Assembly: GCA_021819035.1 (NCBI GenBank)
Contig: JAKASL010000002.1
Coordinates: forward strand, 248,001 to 312,000
Direction: 5' to 3'
DNA: 64,000 nt
Source: an archaeon
Lineage (GTDB): Archaea; Thermoproteota; Nitrososphaeria; Nitrososphaerales; Gagatemarchaeaceae
Shown here: positions 1 to 8,657 of the stretch, one piece after another
Numbering within the stretch: the first letter of the stretch is position 1
How the letters are laid out: every line of letters begins with the position of its first letter
The notes under the pieces: model-generated
Database searches by the model: none
Seen by the model: the letters and a program-made list of their open reading frames with translations, nothing else
What the model was told of the DNA's origin: nothing
Made by a program: the position numbers and the translations under genes

Positions 1-17
1 GGAGCGTTCGGGAACCT

Positions 18-65
18 ATTTATAGAACAAACGGAATGTATACAACCATTGGTCGATAACCAATG
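18..65 (+). promoter_or_regulatory. TATA box and operator-like palindrome of the first regulator gene
   Basis: An AT-rich TATA-like element (TATTTATAG, 18-26) lies 37-45 bases before the ATG at 63. A perfect 7-base inverted repeat with a 5-base spacer (CATTGGT/ACCAATG, 47-65) covers the expected transcription start and the start codon. Its position suggests autoregulation by the encoded winged-helix protein; binding is inferred. Confidence 0.5.
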
Positions 66-731
66 AGCGAAGCTGAACTCGACGCCGTTCTGGGGACCGT
101 AGAGAATGCCACCCGGAGGATGATAATCTCCAGGCTCAGCGAAGAGCCCAACTATCAGCTTCAGCTGTCGAAGGAGCTGAAGATCAGCCAGCAACTCGTA
201 GCGAAACACCTGATGGCCATGGAGAGGGCAGGACTGGTGAGCACCGTATCACAGGACAGTCCGCGGGGCCCCCAGCGGAAAGAGTACATGCTGAAGAGCA
301 GCTTCTCCGTTACCGTTGACCTGGCTCCCAACCTCTTCAGGACGAGGATATTCTCGTTCGGTGCCCCTCCCGGGGTCGCGGAGACGGACGGGCATGCACA
401 GGCGATGACCCAGATCAGCGAGGCCCTCAGGTACCCAGATGGCGCGTCGAGGATTCGCCCGCTCACCCATGTGGTGGCCGAAGTAGACAGGAAGCTGAAG
501 GCGATGGAGGAGGAGAGGGCGGTCCTCCTCTACATCAGGAGCCTTGCTCTGAGGGAGGCCGCACGCATAGGGACGTCGCTCCCCATGGCCGACCGCAGGA
601 GGATCCTCAGGTATCTCGTCAGAGAGGAGGAAGACGGCGTAGGAGCTATCTGCGCCTCTTTGGGCCTGAAGAAGCAGGTGGTCGGCGACATCCTGGAAGA
701 GATCGAAAGGGAAATTGGAAGCTCCGAGTAA
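63..731 (+). CDS. ArsR-like winged-helix transcription regulator
   Basis: A 222-residue DNA-binding protein. Residues about 8-80 form a winged helix: the stretch with NYQLQLSKELKISQQLVAKH is a recognition-helix unit, followed by a wing with PQRKEYML. The rest (about 85-222) holds a conserved-looking middle region, a helical segment around VAEVDRKLKAMEEERAVLLY that could mediate dimerisation, and a second helical, possibly HTH-like, C-terminus. This layout resembles archaeal ArsR-type regulators, but the ligand cannot be told and no cysteine metal site is visible. The gene stands alone and converges on a small gene at 759; the palindrome over its own start suggests autoregulation. Confidence 0.8.
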   Translation: MSEAELDAVLGTVENATRRMIISRLSEEPNYQLQLSKELKISQQLVAKHLMAMERAGLVSTVSQDSPRGPQRKEYMLKSSFSVTVDLAPNLFRTRIFSFGAPPGVAETDGHAQAMTQISEALRYPDGASRIRPLTHVVAEVDRKLKAMEEERAVLLYIRSLALREAARIGTSLPMADRRRILRYLVREEEDGVGAICASLGLKKQVVGDILEEIEREIGSSE

Positions 732-740
732 AAAAGGAAA

Positions 741-759
741 GAGGAGCGCTGAGCTCCTC
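741..759. terminator. Hairpin between convergent genes
   Basis: A 7-base perfect stem (GAGGAGC/GCTCCTC) with a 5-base loop lies between the stop codon of the regulator at 731 and the stop of the minus-strand gene at 759-761, and follows an A-rich run. It could act as a terminator for either strand. There is no strong T tract on the plus side, so the call is tentative. Confidence 0.4.
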
Positions 760-935
760 TATATTCCCAGGTTCGGGAAGCTGGCCTGAGGTACGCCCAG
801 CTGGCCCTGGAGGGTCTTTATGCGCGTGGCATATTCCCTCATCCGGGCGTTGTCGCCCTGGACCTTAGCGATGCGGTAGCCCTTCCACGCCTTGCGGAGG
901 GCGCCCCAGACTTGCCCTTTTTGGTATTCGGCCAT
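759..935 (-). CDS. Small conserved-looking protein of unknown function
   Basis: A 58-residue basic, helical protein beginning MAEYQKGQVWGALRKAWKGY. I do not recognise its family. I prefer the ATG at 935 to an in-frame GTG at 965, because a TATA-like AAAATACC lies near 970-977 and would be too close to the longer start. There is no signal peptide, no membrane segment and no cysteine. The regular spacing of basic and aromatic residues suggests a helical nucleic-acid or protein binder, which is inference only. It converges on the upstream regulator with a hairpin between them. Confidence 0.55.
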   Translation of the reverse strand: MAEYQKGQVWGALRKAWKGYRIAKVQGDNARMREYATRIKTLQGQLGVPQASFPNLGI

Positions 936-1035
936 TTTGTCTGACCTGATGAGTTCAGGCCTCACTTGGTATTTTGCGAGAGGGGTCTATGTTAATTGAG
1001 CCAGTTATCAACGGCGGCTACCGCCGGAGCCGGCC

Positions 1036-1902
1036 CTAGACCACCGAACGTAGGAGGAGCCAAACGTTGCTCGGGTGCTCGGCTATCCTCCGCTTCGAGT
1101 AAGCCCACCATTGGCTCCCATATGGGAGATACTCCGAGACGGCGTACCCCGATTTGACTAAATCGGTCTTCAGCTCGTCTCTGACCCCCTTGAGAAACTC
1201 GAACCTGAACTTCGCGTGGCTGGACTCGGCGAGAGCCTTCGCACGCTCTATCAGCGCCCCGTCATGGGTGGCGATGGCGAACCCTTCCCCCCTCTCGAAG
1301 AGGGACGCCATAAGACGTTCGTAGCTCTTGCTGATCTCGGCTCTGGTGGGGAAGGCGAAGTCTGGACCCTCTCTGTAAGCGCCTTTGACCAGTCTCACCA
1401 TCCCCCCCTGGTCCAGAATCAGCTTCATGTCGGTCTCGCTGCGCCTGGCGTAGGCCTGGATCGCCACGCCGAGGCCCGGGTGGCTGCTGTGGGCGTCGAG
1501 GTAGGTGGACACGGTCTTTTCTGTGGACAAAGAGCTCTCCATGTCGATCCAGAGGAGCTGGGCGAGCCTTTCAGCGCCCTCCAGGACCTTGTCAAGCCTC
1601 CGCCCCATCGCTCCATCGTCAGAACCCATCCCCAACTGGGTCAGCTTCACCGACGCGAACCCCCTTACGCCGCCGTCGCAGAGAGCTTGCTGGAGTCTGA
1701 GATACTCGTCCACCTGAGCGTCTGCGGCAACCTGGTCGGTGATCTCTTCTCCGAGGAAGTTAACGACGACCCCCATCCCCCTCGAGTTCGCATCCTTCGC
1801 GTCCTCCATGGCAGCGTGCAGGTCTGCCCCTGAGATCCATCTTTTCGCCACAGGCAGGACGAGCTTTTCTTTGATGCCCAAGGCGTCGCTGCGCCGGAAC
1901 AA
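1036..1902 (-). CDS. Proline dehydrogenase (FAD-dependent)
   Basis: A 288-residue monofunctional proline dehydrogenase of the PutA/PRODH barrel family, which oxidises proline to pyrroline-5-carboxylate with FAD and passes electrons to the quinone pool. Family motifs appear in order: NFLGE near residue 48, WIDMESS near 118, VKGAYRE near 171, an ATHD strand near 212, and the C-terminal substrate motif with YGSQWWAYSKRRIAEHPSN. The length suits the stand-alone bacterial and archaeal form. The start is TTG at 1902. It diverges from an Xaa-Pro peptidase whose GTG is only 17 bases away, so the two probably serve one peptide-proline degradation route. No P5C dehydrogenase is in the window. Confidence 0.93.
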   Translation of the reverse strand: MFRRSDALGIKEKLVLPVAKRWISGADLHAAMEDAKDANSRGMGVVVNFLGEEITDQVAADAQVDEYLRLQQALCDGGVRGFASVKLTQLGMGSDDGAMGRRLDKVLEGAERLAQLLWIDMESSLSTEKTVSTYLDAHSSHPGLGVAIQAYARRSETDMKLILDQGGMVRLVKGAYREGPDFAFPTRAEISKSYERLMASLFERGEGFAIATHDGALIERAKALAESSHAKFRFEFLKGVRDELKTDLVKSGYAVSEYLPYGSQWWAYSKRRIAEHPSNVWLLLRSVV

Positions 1903-1919
1903 CTACATATTAACGGTGT

Positions 1920-3041
1920 GTGCTGGAATCGCCCCTTATGATGCTCCGCAGAGGACTCCATGCGACGAGGCTCAAGCGGCTGAGAGCAGGGCTCGCAAGT
2001 TCGGGGCTGAAAGGGGTAGTCGTAGTGCCTGGGCCGAACATGCGCTACCTGACAGGCGGGACATCGCTGATGCTCGAGCGCCCTTTCATGCTGCTCATCC
2101 CCTTGGCAGGCGAGTCTCAGCTGGTTGCCCCCGTCCTCGAGTCGGGGCCGTACCGCAACGCGCCGTTCCCTCTCGGAATCCATGCTTGGACCGACTCGGA
2201 AGGGCCTGGCGAGGCGGTCAGGGAGGCGGCGAAGAGAGCGGGGGCGGAAGGACAATGGGGCGTCGAAGGGAGGGCGCCTTTCCAGTACACGAACAAACTG
2301 GCGAAGGAGTGCCCCTTGCGGTTCGCCGACGCCGAGCCGATCCTCCAAGGACTGCGGGAATCGAAGGACGACTATGAAGTCGAGCTACTGAAGAAATCGG
2401 CACAGGCCCTGAGCAGGGCATTCAGCGAGTTCCCCGGGCTCATCAAAGAGGGGGCCACCGAGCTCGAGCTGGCCAGGGCCATGGCGGATGCGATATACGT
2501 CCAGGGCGCCGAAAAGGTCGACGACGTGCTCGTCCAGGCCGGTCAGATGGCTGCCGATCCGCACCACCTCCCTTCTGCCAGGAAGGTGAGGCGGGGTGAA
2601 AGCATAGTGGTAGACGTCGGGTCGACCTACGACGGCTACTACGCCGACATCACAAGGACGTTCTGCATCGGGCGGTCCCCTTCCGTTGAAAAGGTGTACT
2701 CCAAGGTCCTCGAGGCCCAGGAAGCTGCTGCAGCTGCGTCGAGGGCGGGGGCGAGAGTGGGAGAAGTCGACGCCGCTGCAAGGGGGGTTCTCGAGGGTGC
2801 GGGGCTGGGCAGGTATTTCTTCCACAGGACGGGCCATGGACTGGGGCTGGAAATCCACGAAGCCCCCTACATAGTGGGGGGCGGGGACGAGTTCCTGGGC
2901 TCGCACATGTGTTTCACCATAGAACCTGGGGCGTACATCAGAGGGAGGCTCGGGGTTAGAATCGAAGACGACATCTTGATCGAGGGCGGGAAGGGAGTGC
3001 AGATAACCGAAGTCCCCAAAGAGTTCGGCTGGTGGAGCTAG
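1920..3041 (+). CDS. M24 family Xaa-Pro peptidase (prolidase/aminopeptidase P type)
   Basis: A 373-residue metallopeptidase with the creatinase-like N-terminal domain (about 15-135) and the pita-bread catalytic domain (about 145-370). The two-metal ligands are visible: Asp pair in VDVGSTYDGYYADITRTF, His in HRTGHGLGLEIHE, Glu in TIEPGAY and Glu in GVRIEDDILI. It should release residues next to proline from short peptides in the cytoplasm. I kept the GTG at 1920; an ATG at 1938 is an alternative. It diverges from proline dehydrogenase and its stop almost touches the convergent Lrp-like gene. Confidence 0.9.
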   Translation: MLESPLMMLRRGLHATRLKRLRAGLASSGLKGVVVVPGPNMRYLTGGTSLMLERPFMLLIPLAGESQLVAPVLESGPYRNAPFPLGIHAWTDSEGPGEAVREAAKRAGAEGQWGVEGRAPFQYTNKLAKECPLRFADAEPILQGLRESKDDYEVELLKKSAQALSRAFSEFPGLIKEGATELELARAMADAIYVQGAEKVDDVLVQAGQMAADPHHLPSARKVRRGESIVVDVGSTYDGYYADITRTFCIGRSPSVEKVYSKVLEAQEAAAAASRAGARVGEVDAAARGVLEGAGLGRYFFHRTGHGLGLEIHEAPYIVGGGDEFLGSHMCFTIEPGAYIRGRLGVRIEDDILIEGGKGVQITEVPKEFGWWS

Positions 3042-3042
3042 C

Positions 3043-3312
3043 CTACTTAACCCGGGAGAACTGCGACACCATGGTGTTGGTGTCTTCCACATACTTTACC
3101 TTCTGGACCTTGTTCATGACCAGCCTGTACACCTTCTCGTCACTGGGGACGAGAACTTCCTTCTGGGCACTGAGCACCACTATGACGTCCCAGTCGCCAG
3201 GGATAATGTGCGCCTCCACTACCTCGGGGATCTTCATCAGGTTGTCTATCACCTCCTCCTCGTGACCCGGAGAGACCTTGAGTAAGATGAAGGCCTTTTG
3301 ATAGACTGGCAA
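3043..3312 (-). CDS. Stand-alone Lrp/AsnC ligand-binding (RAM) domain protein
   Basis: An 89-residue protein with only the effector-binding and oligomerisation domain of Lrp/AsnC regulators and no helix-turn-helix. The fold signature is the beta strand YQKAFILLKVSPGHEEEV, a helix, then VVEAHIIPGDWDVIVVL. Stand-alone RAM proteins are common in archaea and may sense amino acids or modify full-length Lrp partners; the partner here is unknown. The gene shares a symmetrical TATA element at 3339-3347 with the divergent polX gene, 31 bases ahead of its own start, so its message is probably leaderless. Confidence 0.85.
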   Translation of the reverse strand: MPVYQKAFILLKVSPGHEEEVIDNLMKIPEVVEAHIIPGDWDVIVVLSAQKEVLVPSDEKVYRLVMNKVQKVKYVEDTNTMVSQFSRVK

Positions 3313-3338
3313 GCGTTTTGCCTAGGCAGTCACACTGC

Positions 3339-3347
3339 TTTTAAAAA
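3339..3347. promoter_or_regulatory. Shared TATA element for the Lrp-like gene and polX
   Basis: The run TTTTAAAAA is nearly self-complementary and is centred about 31 bases from the start codon of the minus gene (3312) and 28 bases from the TTG start of polX (3371). Both distances suit archaeal leaderless promoters, so one TATA element may serve both directions. Confidence 0.65.
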
Positions 3348-3370
3348 CGAATCGCCCCCGTTTCACCGTA

Positions 3371-5059
3371 TTGAGGAACTCCGAGGTCGCGGACGTCCTG
3401 GACAGCTTGGGAGACCTTGCGGAAATCAACGGGGAAGACAGGTTCAAGGTGATCGCATACCGTAGGGCGGCCACCAGCATCAGGAACCTGAACGACGACG
3501 TGGAAGAGCTCTGGAGGCGGAGGCGACTGGAAGACATCAGGTACGTAGGCGGCGGCATAGCTCGGAAGATCGACGAGTACTTCAGGACTGGAAGACTTGA
3601 AATCATGGAGAGGATGAAAGCGAAGACGCCTCCAGGCGTGCCGAAGCTCATGGCAGTCCAGGGGATAGGACCAAGGACAGCCTACCGCCTTTCCCACGAC
3701 CTGGGGATTTCGAGCGTCGACGACCTGAAGTACGCTCTTGGGTCAGGGAGACTGGACTCGGAGTTCGGCCCCAAGGTCAGGGAGGCGTTCTTGGTGGGGA
3801 TAGAAAGGCTCTCCAGTTTCGGGAAGCGGATGCTTGTCCCAGAGGCAGAGGCGGAGTTCCAGAAGCTGGCGTCTTATTTCTGCGCCCTGGGTATCGAGGT
3901 GAGGATGGCGGGTAGCCTGCGGCGCGGGAAGGACACCGTCGGGGACATCGACCTGCTCTCCACCGACCCAAGGGTCATCGACGCCACCTCAAGGTGCCCC
4001 GGCGTAGCGCAGGTCCTGGAGAGCGGCCCCAGGAGGGCGAGCGTGAAGCTGGGGAGCGGGGTGCAGGTAGACGTCAGGCTGTTCGCGCCGGAAGAGCTCG
4101 GGTCGGCACTGATCTATTTCACAGGCTCGAAGGACCACAACATAGCGCTGAGGAACCTGGCCATCGAGAAGGGGTGGAAGCTCAACGAATACGGCCTCTT
4201 CGGGAAGGGAGGGGAGAGGCTCGCCGGAGCGAGCGAAGAGGAGGTCTACCATAGGCTCGGCATGCAGTACATGCCCCCTGAGTTGAGGGAGGACAGAGGT
4301 GAGGTTGCTGCGTCGCTCAATGGCGAGCTCCCCGACCTCGTCACATTCGACGACATCAAAGGGGATTTGCAGATGCACTCGACGTGGAGCGATGGGGCCT
4401 TCGAGCTCGATGAGATGGCAAAAGCAGCCAAAGAGCGAGGATACGAGTACATCGCGTTCACCGACCACTCGGTGTCTGTGAGGGTGGCCAACGGGCTGTC
4501 CGAAGAACGGTTCAGGCGCCAGTGGAAGGAGATCGACAGGCTGAACGCAGAGCTGGCGCCGTTCAGGGTGCTGAAGGGTGTCGAGGTGGAGATTAAGAGC
4601 GACGGAACGCTCGACTTCAACGAGGATTTCCTCGGCGAGTTCGATATCGTCGGAGCGTCCCTTCATCAGAGCTTCAGGCAGAGTCCAGAGAAGCTGACGG
4701 AGAGGGCGCTGAGCGCCCTATCCCACCCCTCCGTGAACTTCCTGTGCCACCCCACCAACAGGCTGATCGGCAGGAGGGAGGGGAACCCCATAGACCTCTC
4801 GAAGGTGATCGAGACAGCGAAGAAGAAAGGCAAGATGCTCGAGATAGACGGGGAGCCGAAGAGGCTCGACCTCGACGACGTGTGGGCTCGGAAGGCCATG
4901 GAAGAGGGGGTGCCCTTGGTGGTAGACTCGGACGCACACTCAGTGGGTGAGCTGGACAACGTCGCCTACGGGGTGACGGTCGCAAGGAGGGCATGGCTGG
5001 ATGCCAGTGGTGTAGCGAACACCAGGGCGCTCCATGACTTCCTGAAGCTCCTCGGCTAG
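3371..5059 (+). CDS. polX: Family X DNA polymerase with PHP exonuclease domain
   Basis: A 562-residue PolX, a gap-filling repair polymerase fused to a metal-dependent PHP nuclease. An N-terminal helix-hairpin-helix domain (about 1-90) is followed by an HhH motif VQGIGPRTAYRL, the nucleotidyltransferase core with MAGSLRRGKDTVGDIDLLS (the catalytic Asp pair) and a third acidic site in VQVDVRLF. The fingers/thumb part contains FTGSKDHNIALR. The PHP domain (about 330-560) shows DLQMHSTWSDG, FTDHS, a GVEVEI strand, SLHQS, HPTNR and DSDAHS metal ligands. The length is normal for PolX. The TTG start is fixed by the TATA element 28 bases upstream. It probably acts in base excision repair. Confidence 0.95.
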   Translation: MRNSEVADVLDSLGDLAEINGEDRFKVIAYRRAATSIRNLNDDVEELWRRRRLEDIRYVGGGIARKIDEYFRTGRLEIMERMKAKTPPGVPKLMAVQGIGPRTAYRLSHDLGISSVDDLKYALGSGRLDSEFGPKVREAFLVGIERLSSFGKRMLVPEAEAEFQKLASYFCALGIEVRMAGSLRRGKDTVGDIDLLSTDPRVIDATSRCPGVAQVLESGPRRASVKLGSGVQVDVRLFAPEELGSALIYFTGSKDHNIALRNLAIEKGWKLNEYGLFGKGGERLAGASEEEVYHRLGMQYMPPELREDRGEVAASLNGELPDLVTFDDIKGDLQMHSTWSDGAFELDEMAKAAKERGYEYIAFTDHSVSVRVANGLSEERFRRQWKEIDRLNAELAPFRVLKGVEVEIKSDGTLDFNEDFLGEFDIVGASLHQSFRQSPEKLTERALSALSHPSVNFLCHPTNRLIGRREGNPIDLSKVIETAKKKGKMLEIDGEPKRLDLDDVWARKAMEEGVPLVVDSDAHSVGELDNVAYGVTVARRAWLDASGVANTRALHDFLKLLG

Positions 5060-5071
5060 CTGCTCTCCAAC

Positions 5072-5079
5072 GTTAATAA
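5072..5079 (+). promoter_or_regulatory. TATA element of the tRNA-Leu gene
   Basis: GTTAATAA is centred about 27 bases before the first base of the tRNA at 5103, the expected archaeal spacing for a transcript starting at or near the mature 5' end. Confidence 0.55.
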
Positions 5080-5102
5080 CGCAAGGCTGATGCGCCGCCA
5101 CT

Positions 5103-5202
5103 GCGGGGGTAGCTAAGCCTGGCCAAAAGCGGGGGACTTAAGCGGCCGTTCGCAGAGATCCCCTCCCTTAGGGGTTCATGGGTTCGAATCCCATCCCCCG
5201 CA
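5103..5202 (+). tRNA. tRNA-Leu(TAA) with a 15-base anticodon-loop intron
   Basis: The acceptor stem GCGGGGG (5103-5109) pairs with CCCCCGC (5195-5201), followed by A73. The D arm spans 5112-5130 and the anticodon stem is GGGGA (5132-5136) with TCCCC (5159-5163). A class II variable arm CCC-TTA-GGG and a T arm ATGGG-TTCGAAT-CCCAT follow. The 22 bases inside the anticodon stem exceed a normal loop of 7. Removing 5143-5157 leaves CTTAAGA, with TAA as anticodon. CCA is not encoded. Confidence 0.93.
5143..5157 (+). other. Intron of tRNA-Leu(TAA), canonical position 37/38
   Basis: The 15-base insert CGGCCGTTCGCAGAG begins after base 37 of the tRNA. With the flanking G it can form a short GCG/CGC helix, as expected for a relaxed bulge-helix-bulge cut by the archaeal splicing endonuclease. 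The exact ends are inferred from restoring a 7-base loop. Confidence 0.7.
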
Positions 5203-5795
5203 TCCCTAGGACTCGTCCTTCATGGGGTTTGAGGCCGTACGTTAACCCAAGATGGATGGGGCAAGCGGCGCAGCTTGACGTCGCGTCCGGCAGATTGGGA
5301 GGGGCTGGTGATTCTGGGGAGTCTCGCGGCTGGCCCTGTGGTGCCTGAGGAGAGTTCCTCCACAGTCTGGCTTCTCCCATCTGACCACGGGATTCTCTCC
5401 TGACTGGAGCTCGCTACGAGGGCCACCTTCCACTCATGGTCGAGGCTGCGGGCGGGTCCTGAGCGAAGATGCGCCCACAGACGTGGATGCGAGGTAGGCC
5501 GGCCTTGTCTCTCGCGCTGCCCCGAGACCGCCTGCAGCCGTCCCTTCTCTTTGCATGCCAGGGTCCTCCCCCGCCCACGATTGAAGACGGCCGCGTTCGC
5601 CGCGCTACCCACCATCTAGCACCCCCGGCAGCCGAGGGATACGGCGTGACACAGAGGCTGGTTGATGGATGAAATGTTGTCGTCTGGGTCCGGAATGGCA
5701 CAGTGACGCCCTACGCGTACTCCGACCGTTCCTGCGTCAAGCTGTCCTCAATGCCATCAAACTCGGTTCGGCTTGATACGGGACTCTCGACCAAT
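5203..5795. other. Gene-free stretch between tRNA-Leu and acs
   Basis: About 590 bases without a convincing gene. Open frames exist on both strands, but their proteins look like random high-GC translation (rich in Arg, Pro, Ser, no family motif) and one runs into the tRNA. I looked for SRP RNA and RNase P RNA core motifs and did not find them. It may be decayed coding DNA. Confidence 0.4.
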
Positions 5796-5803
5796 CTTAA
5801 ATC
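5796..5803 (+). promoter_or_regulatory. TATA element of acs
   Basis: CTTAAATC lies 25-32 bases before the ATG at 5828, consistent with a leaderless or very short leader transcript. Confidence 0.5.
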
Positions 5804-5827
5804 TCCGTAAAGACGAGAAGGTGCAGG

Positions 5828-7867
5828 ATGGACGGGCCAGACTCAGAAGTAGCCGAGACTCAGATAGGGGTACACTGGAAGGAGGAGCCCCTCGTCGGCC
5901 TGCCGGCAGCCTTTGTCGCCCAGGCCAACATGTCGGACAGACGCATCTTCGAGCGTTTCTCTGAAGAGAACTTCCCCGAGTGCTTCAGGGAGTACGCGGA
6001 CCTCCTTACATGGGATGAGAAATGGCACGCTATCCTCGATACATCGAACCCGCCCTTCTGGAAGTGGTTCGTCGGAGGTAGGCTGAACGCGGCGTACAAC
6101 TGTGTCGACAGGCACCTAACGAAGTACAGGAACAAGGCCGCCATCATCTGGGTCCCCGAGCCTGAGGACGAGGCCCACACGGTGATCACCTATCAGGAGC
6201 TCTACAGGAGGGTCAACGAGTTCGCCCTTGTACTCCAGGACTTGGGGCTGAAGGCAGGGGACAGGGTCACGTTCCACCTCCCTATGACCCCCGAGCTCCC
6301 AATCTCCATGCTGGCCTGCGCCAGACTCGGCATCATCCATAACGAGGTCTTCGGCGGGTTCAGCGCCAGGGCTTGCGCCGAACGGATCGAAGACTCGAAG
6401 AGTGGCGTGCTGGTTACCATAGACGGATACTACAGGAACGGGAGGGTCATCGACAAGAAGAAGGAGGCCGACGTCGTAGTTGAGGAAGCTGGGAGGCTAG
6501 GGGCCCAGGTCGAGAAAGTTCTCGTGTGGAAGCGCCACCCTGGGAGGTATATTTCGACGGCGCCCATGGTCGAAGGTCGCGACTTCTTCGTAGACGACCT
6601 CGGGGCGCCGTTCCGGAGCGAGACAGTGGCCCCAGTCTCCATGGACTCGGAGGCGCCCCTGTTCCTGATGTACACCAGCGGATCCACGGGGAAGCCCAAG
6701 GGGGCTCAACATCGGACCGGTGGGTACCTGGCCTACGTCGCAGCCACTTCCAAGTATGTCCAGGACATACACCCCGAAGACGTCTACTGGTGCTTCGCTG
6801 ACATAGGGTGGATCACTGGACACTCGTACATAGTGTACGGCCCCCTGGCGCTGGCTGCTACCACCGTGATGTACGAGGGGGTCCCCCTCTATCCGGACGC
6901 TGGGAGACCTTGGAGGATAGCTGAAAGGCTGGGGGTGAACATATTCCACACCGCGCCCACGACCATTAGGATGCTAAGGAAGTCAGGGCCTGGCGAGCCT
7001 CTGAAGTACGACTATCACTTCAAGGCAATGACCACTGTGGGCGAGCCCATAGAGCCCGAGACCTGGAGGTGGTTCTACGACGTGGTAGGGAAGAAGGAGG
7101 CGGTGATCACCGACACCTGGTGGCAGACTGAGACAGGCGGGTTCCTCTGCTCGACTCTACCTGCAATCAGCCCCATGAAGCCTGGGAGCGCCGGTCCCGG
7201 GATGCCTGGCATCTATCCGGTGATATATGACGAGGGCGGCGCCGTGATCTCCGCGGGAGAGAAGAGAGCCGGGAACCTGTGCATAAGGAACCCCTGGCCG
7301 GGGATCATGCAGACCATTTGGGGAGACCCCGATAGGTTCGTCAGGACGTATTACTCGAAGTACAACAGGGACAGAGGGAGCAAGGACTGGCATGACTGGC
7401 CGTATTTCTCCGGGGACGGCGCCGTACTGGCTTCGGACGGATACTTCCGTATCCTCGGCAGGATAGACGACGTGATCAAGGTAGCCGGCCACAGGCTGGG
7501 CACCAAGGAGTTGGAGAACGCGGTCCTGACCACCCCTGAAGTTGCCGAGGCTGCCGCTATAGCCATGTCTGATGAGGTCCGTGGCCACGTCCCTGTCGTG
7601 TACGCAGCGCTGAAACCAGGAGGGTCAGACGTTTCCCCGAAAGCTCTGGAAGAGGCCATAAAAGAGAACGTGGTGAAACAGCTAGGCCCCATCGCGAGAC
7701 CGAGGAGCGTCTACATCGTCCCCGACCTCCCCAAGACGAGGTCAGGGAAGATAATGAGACGCGTCCTCATGGCGATCTCGGACAGGAAGGATGACTATGG
7801 GGACATCACCACCCTGGCAAACCCAGACGTCGTCCACGCCATTAGAAAGCTGGTACAATCCTCCTAG
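5828..7867 (+). CDS. acs: Acetyl-CoA synthetase (AMP-forming)
   Basis: A 679-residue cytoplasmic enzyme that turns acetate, ATP and CoA into acetyl-CoA, AMP and pyrophosphate. The ATP-binding P-loop is YTSGSTGKPKGAQHRTGGYL (about 277-296). The adenylate motif DTWWQTETGG, the YFSGDGA hinge region, GRIDDVIKVAGHRL and the C-terminal catalytic lysine motif PKTRSGKIMRR follow in the usual order. The WWQTE signature favours acetate or short acyl substrates. The length matches the family. It stands alone behind its own TATA element. It could supply acetyl-CoA from acetate or from amino-acid breakdown. Confidence 0.95.
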   Translation: MDGPDSEVAETQIGVHWKEEPLVGLPAAFVAQANMSDRRIFERFSEENFPECFREYADLLTWDEKWHAILDTSNPPFWKWFVGGRLNAAYNCVDRHLTKYRNKAAIIWVPEPEDEAHTVITYQELYRRVNEFALVLQDLGLKAGDRVTFHLPMTPELPISMLACARLGIIHNEVFGGFSARACAERIEDSKSGVLVTIDGYYRNGRVIDKKKEADVVVEEAGRLGAQVEKVLVWKRHPGRYISTAPMVEGRDFFVDDLGAPFRSETVAPVSMDSEAPLFLMYTSGSTGKPKGAQHRTGGYLAYVAATSKYVQDIHPEDVYWCFADIGWITGHSYIVYGPLALAATTVMYEGVPLYPDAGRPWRIAERLGVNIFHTAPTTIRMLRKSGPGEPLKYDYHFKAMTTVGEPIEPETWRWFYDVVGKKEAVITDTWWQTETGGFLCSTLPAISPMKPGSAGPGMPGIYPVIYDEGGAVISAGEKRAGNLCIRNPWPGIMQTIWGDPDRFVRTYYSKYNRDRGSKDWHDWPYFSGDGAVLASDGYFRILGRIDDVIKVAGHRLGTKELENAVLTTPEVAEAAAIAMSDEVRGHVPVVYAALKPGGSDVSPKALEEAIKENVVKQLGPIARPRSVYIVPDLPKTRSGKIMRRVLMAISDRKDDYGDITTLANPDVVHAIRKLVQSS

Positions 7868-7950
7868 CCGACCCCCCGGGCGTGCGGTCTGCGCGGGTGG
7901 GCTCCCGGAACCTCCGCGTCTGGACCGGAGGGTCTGACGCGTTCTGGTGG

Positions 7951-8553
7951 CTATGGCCTCGCTGGGTCGTCGGTCGACATCATGTGCCCTCCAAACCCGA
8001 GCGACCAGATTAGGACGGGGTACACCACGATCCTCTCCATCCCTCCGGCGCCGAGGCCGAGGTACTCCTTCCCGACGAAGAGGACGAGGGCGGCGAGGGT
8101 GATCAGGCCGAGGGCAATCGAGAAGTACGACATCGGCCTCTTCTGGTAGCGGGAGGTCAGTACCGCCGCCAGCCCCGCGAAGAGGAAGACTATGAGAGAG
8201 AACACGCTGTGCCATATCCCCGTCGTCTCTGGGAAGAGGCCGACCCCCATGGCGCCTACTCCTGCAAGCGCGACAATGGCGGCTGTGGGGGTCGAACGGA
8301 AGGCACGCTGGAGGTAGTAGGCGCCTAGCAGTATCAGCAGCCCAAGGAGGATGATCGACCCGTTGAAGACGTCTGCGGAAGGTTCGATTACGCACGGCCC
8401 CGTGGAGGGGCAGAAGGCCCCCAGGTCACTGATGTAGTTGGTCGAGACGTTGTAGTTCGGGAACAGGATCTCTGCGAGCACCAGAAAGATGCTGAACTGG
8501 GCGGACCCCAGGAAGATGGATATCCCTGCCTTTGAGGCATTGGACAGTGCCAA
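7951..8553 (-). CDS. DUF998 family membrane protein
   Basis: A 200-residue protein with about six hydrophobic segments (roughly 10-30, 65-83, 90-106, 112-132, 142-160 and 172-188) and the family-like features NYISDLGAFCPSTGPC after the first helix, then GLFPETTG. This matches DUF998 integral membrane proteins, whose role is unknown. The start appears to be TTG at 8553. It diverges from the M20 hydrolase gene (105 bases between starts) and converges on acs across an 83-base GC-rich gap. No enzymatic residues are evident. Confidence 0.8.
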   Translation of the reverse strand: MALSNASKAGISIFLGSAQFSIFLVLAEILFPNYNVSTNYISDLGAFCPSTGPCVIEPSADVFNGSIILLGLLILLGAYYLQRAFRSTPTAAIVALAGVGAMGVGLFPETTGIWHSVFSLIVFLFAGLAAVLTSRYQKRPMSYFSIALGLITLAALVLFVGKEYLGLGAGGMERIVVYPVLIWSLGFGGHMMSTDDPARP

Positions 8554-8657
8554 CGCCGCCGGAGTCCCATGGTGTGCTAAAAAGATGAGCCCTAAGGGCG
8601 GATATCCCCGGTGAAGGCATCTGACTTCCTTTTATCCGTCGCAGCGGCGAGTCCGCC

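Noticed and set aside
5220-5615. 131-codon minus-strand frame after tRNA-Leu
   Set aside because: Arg/Ser/Pro-rich, no motif, no promoter or ribosome-binding site; typical of random frames in GC-rich DNA.
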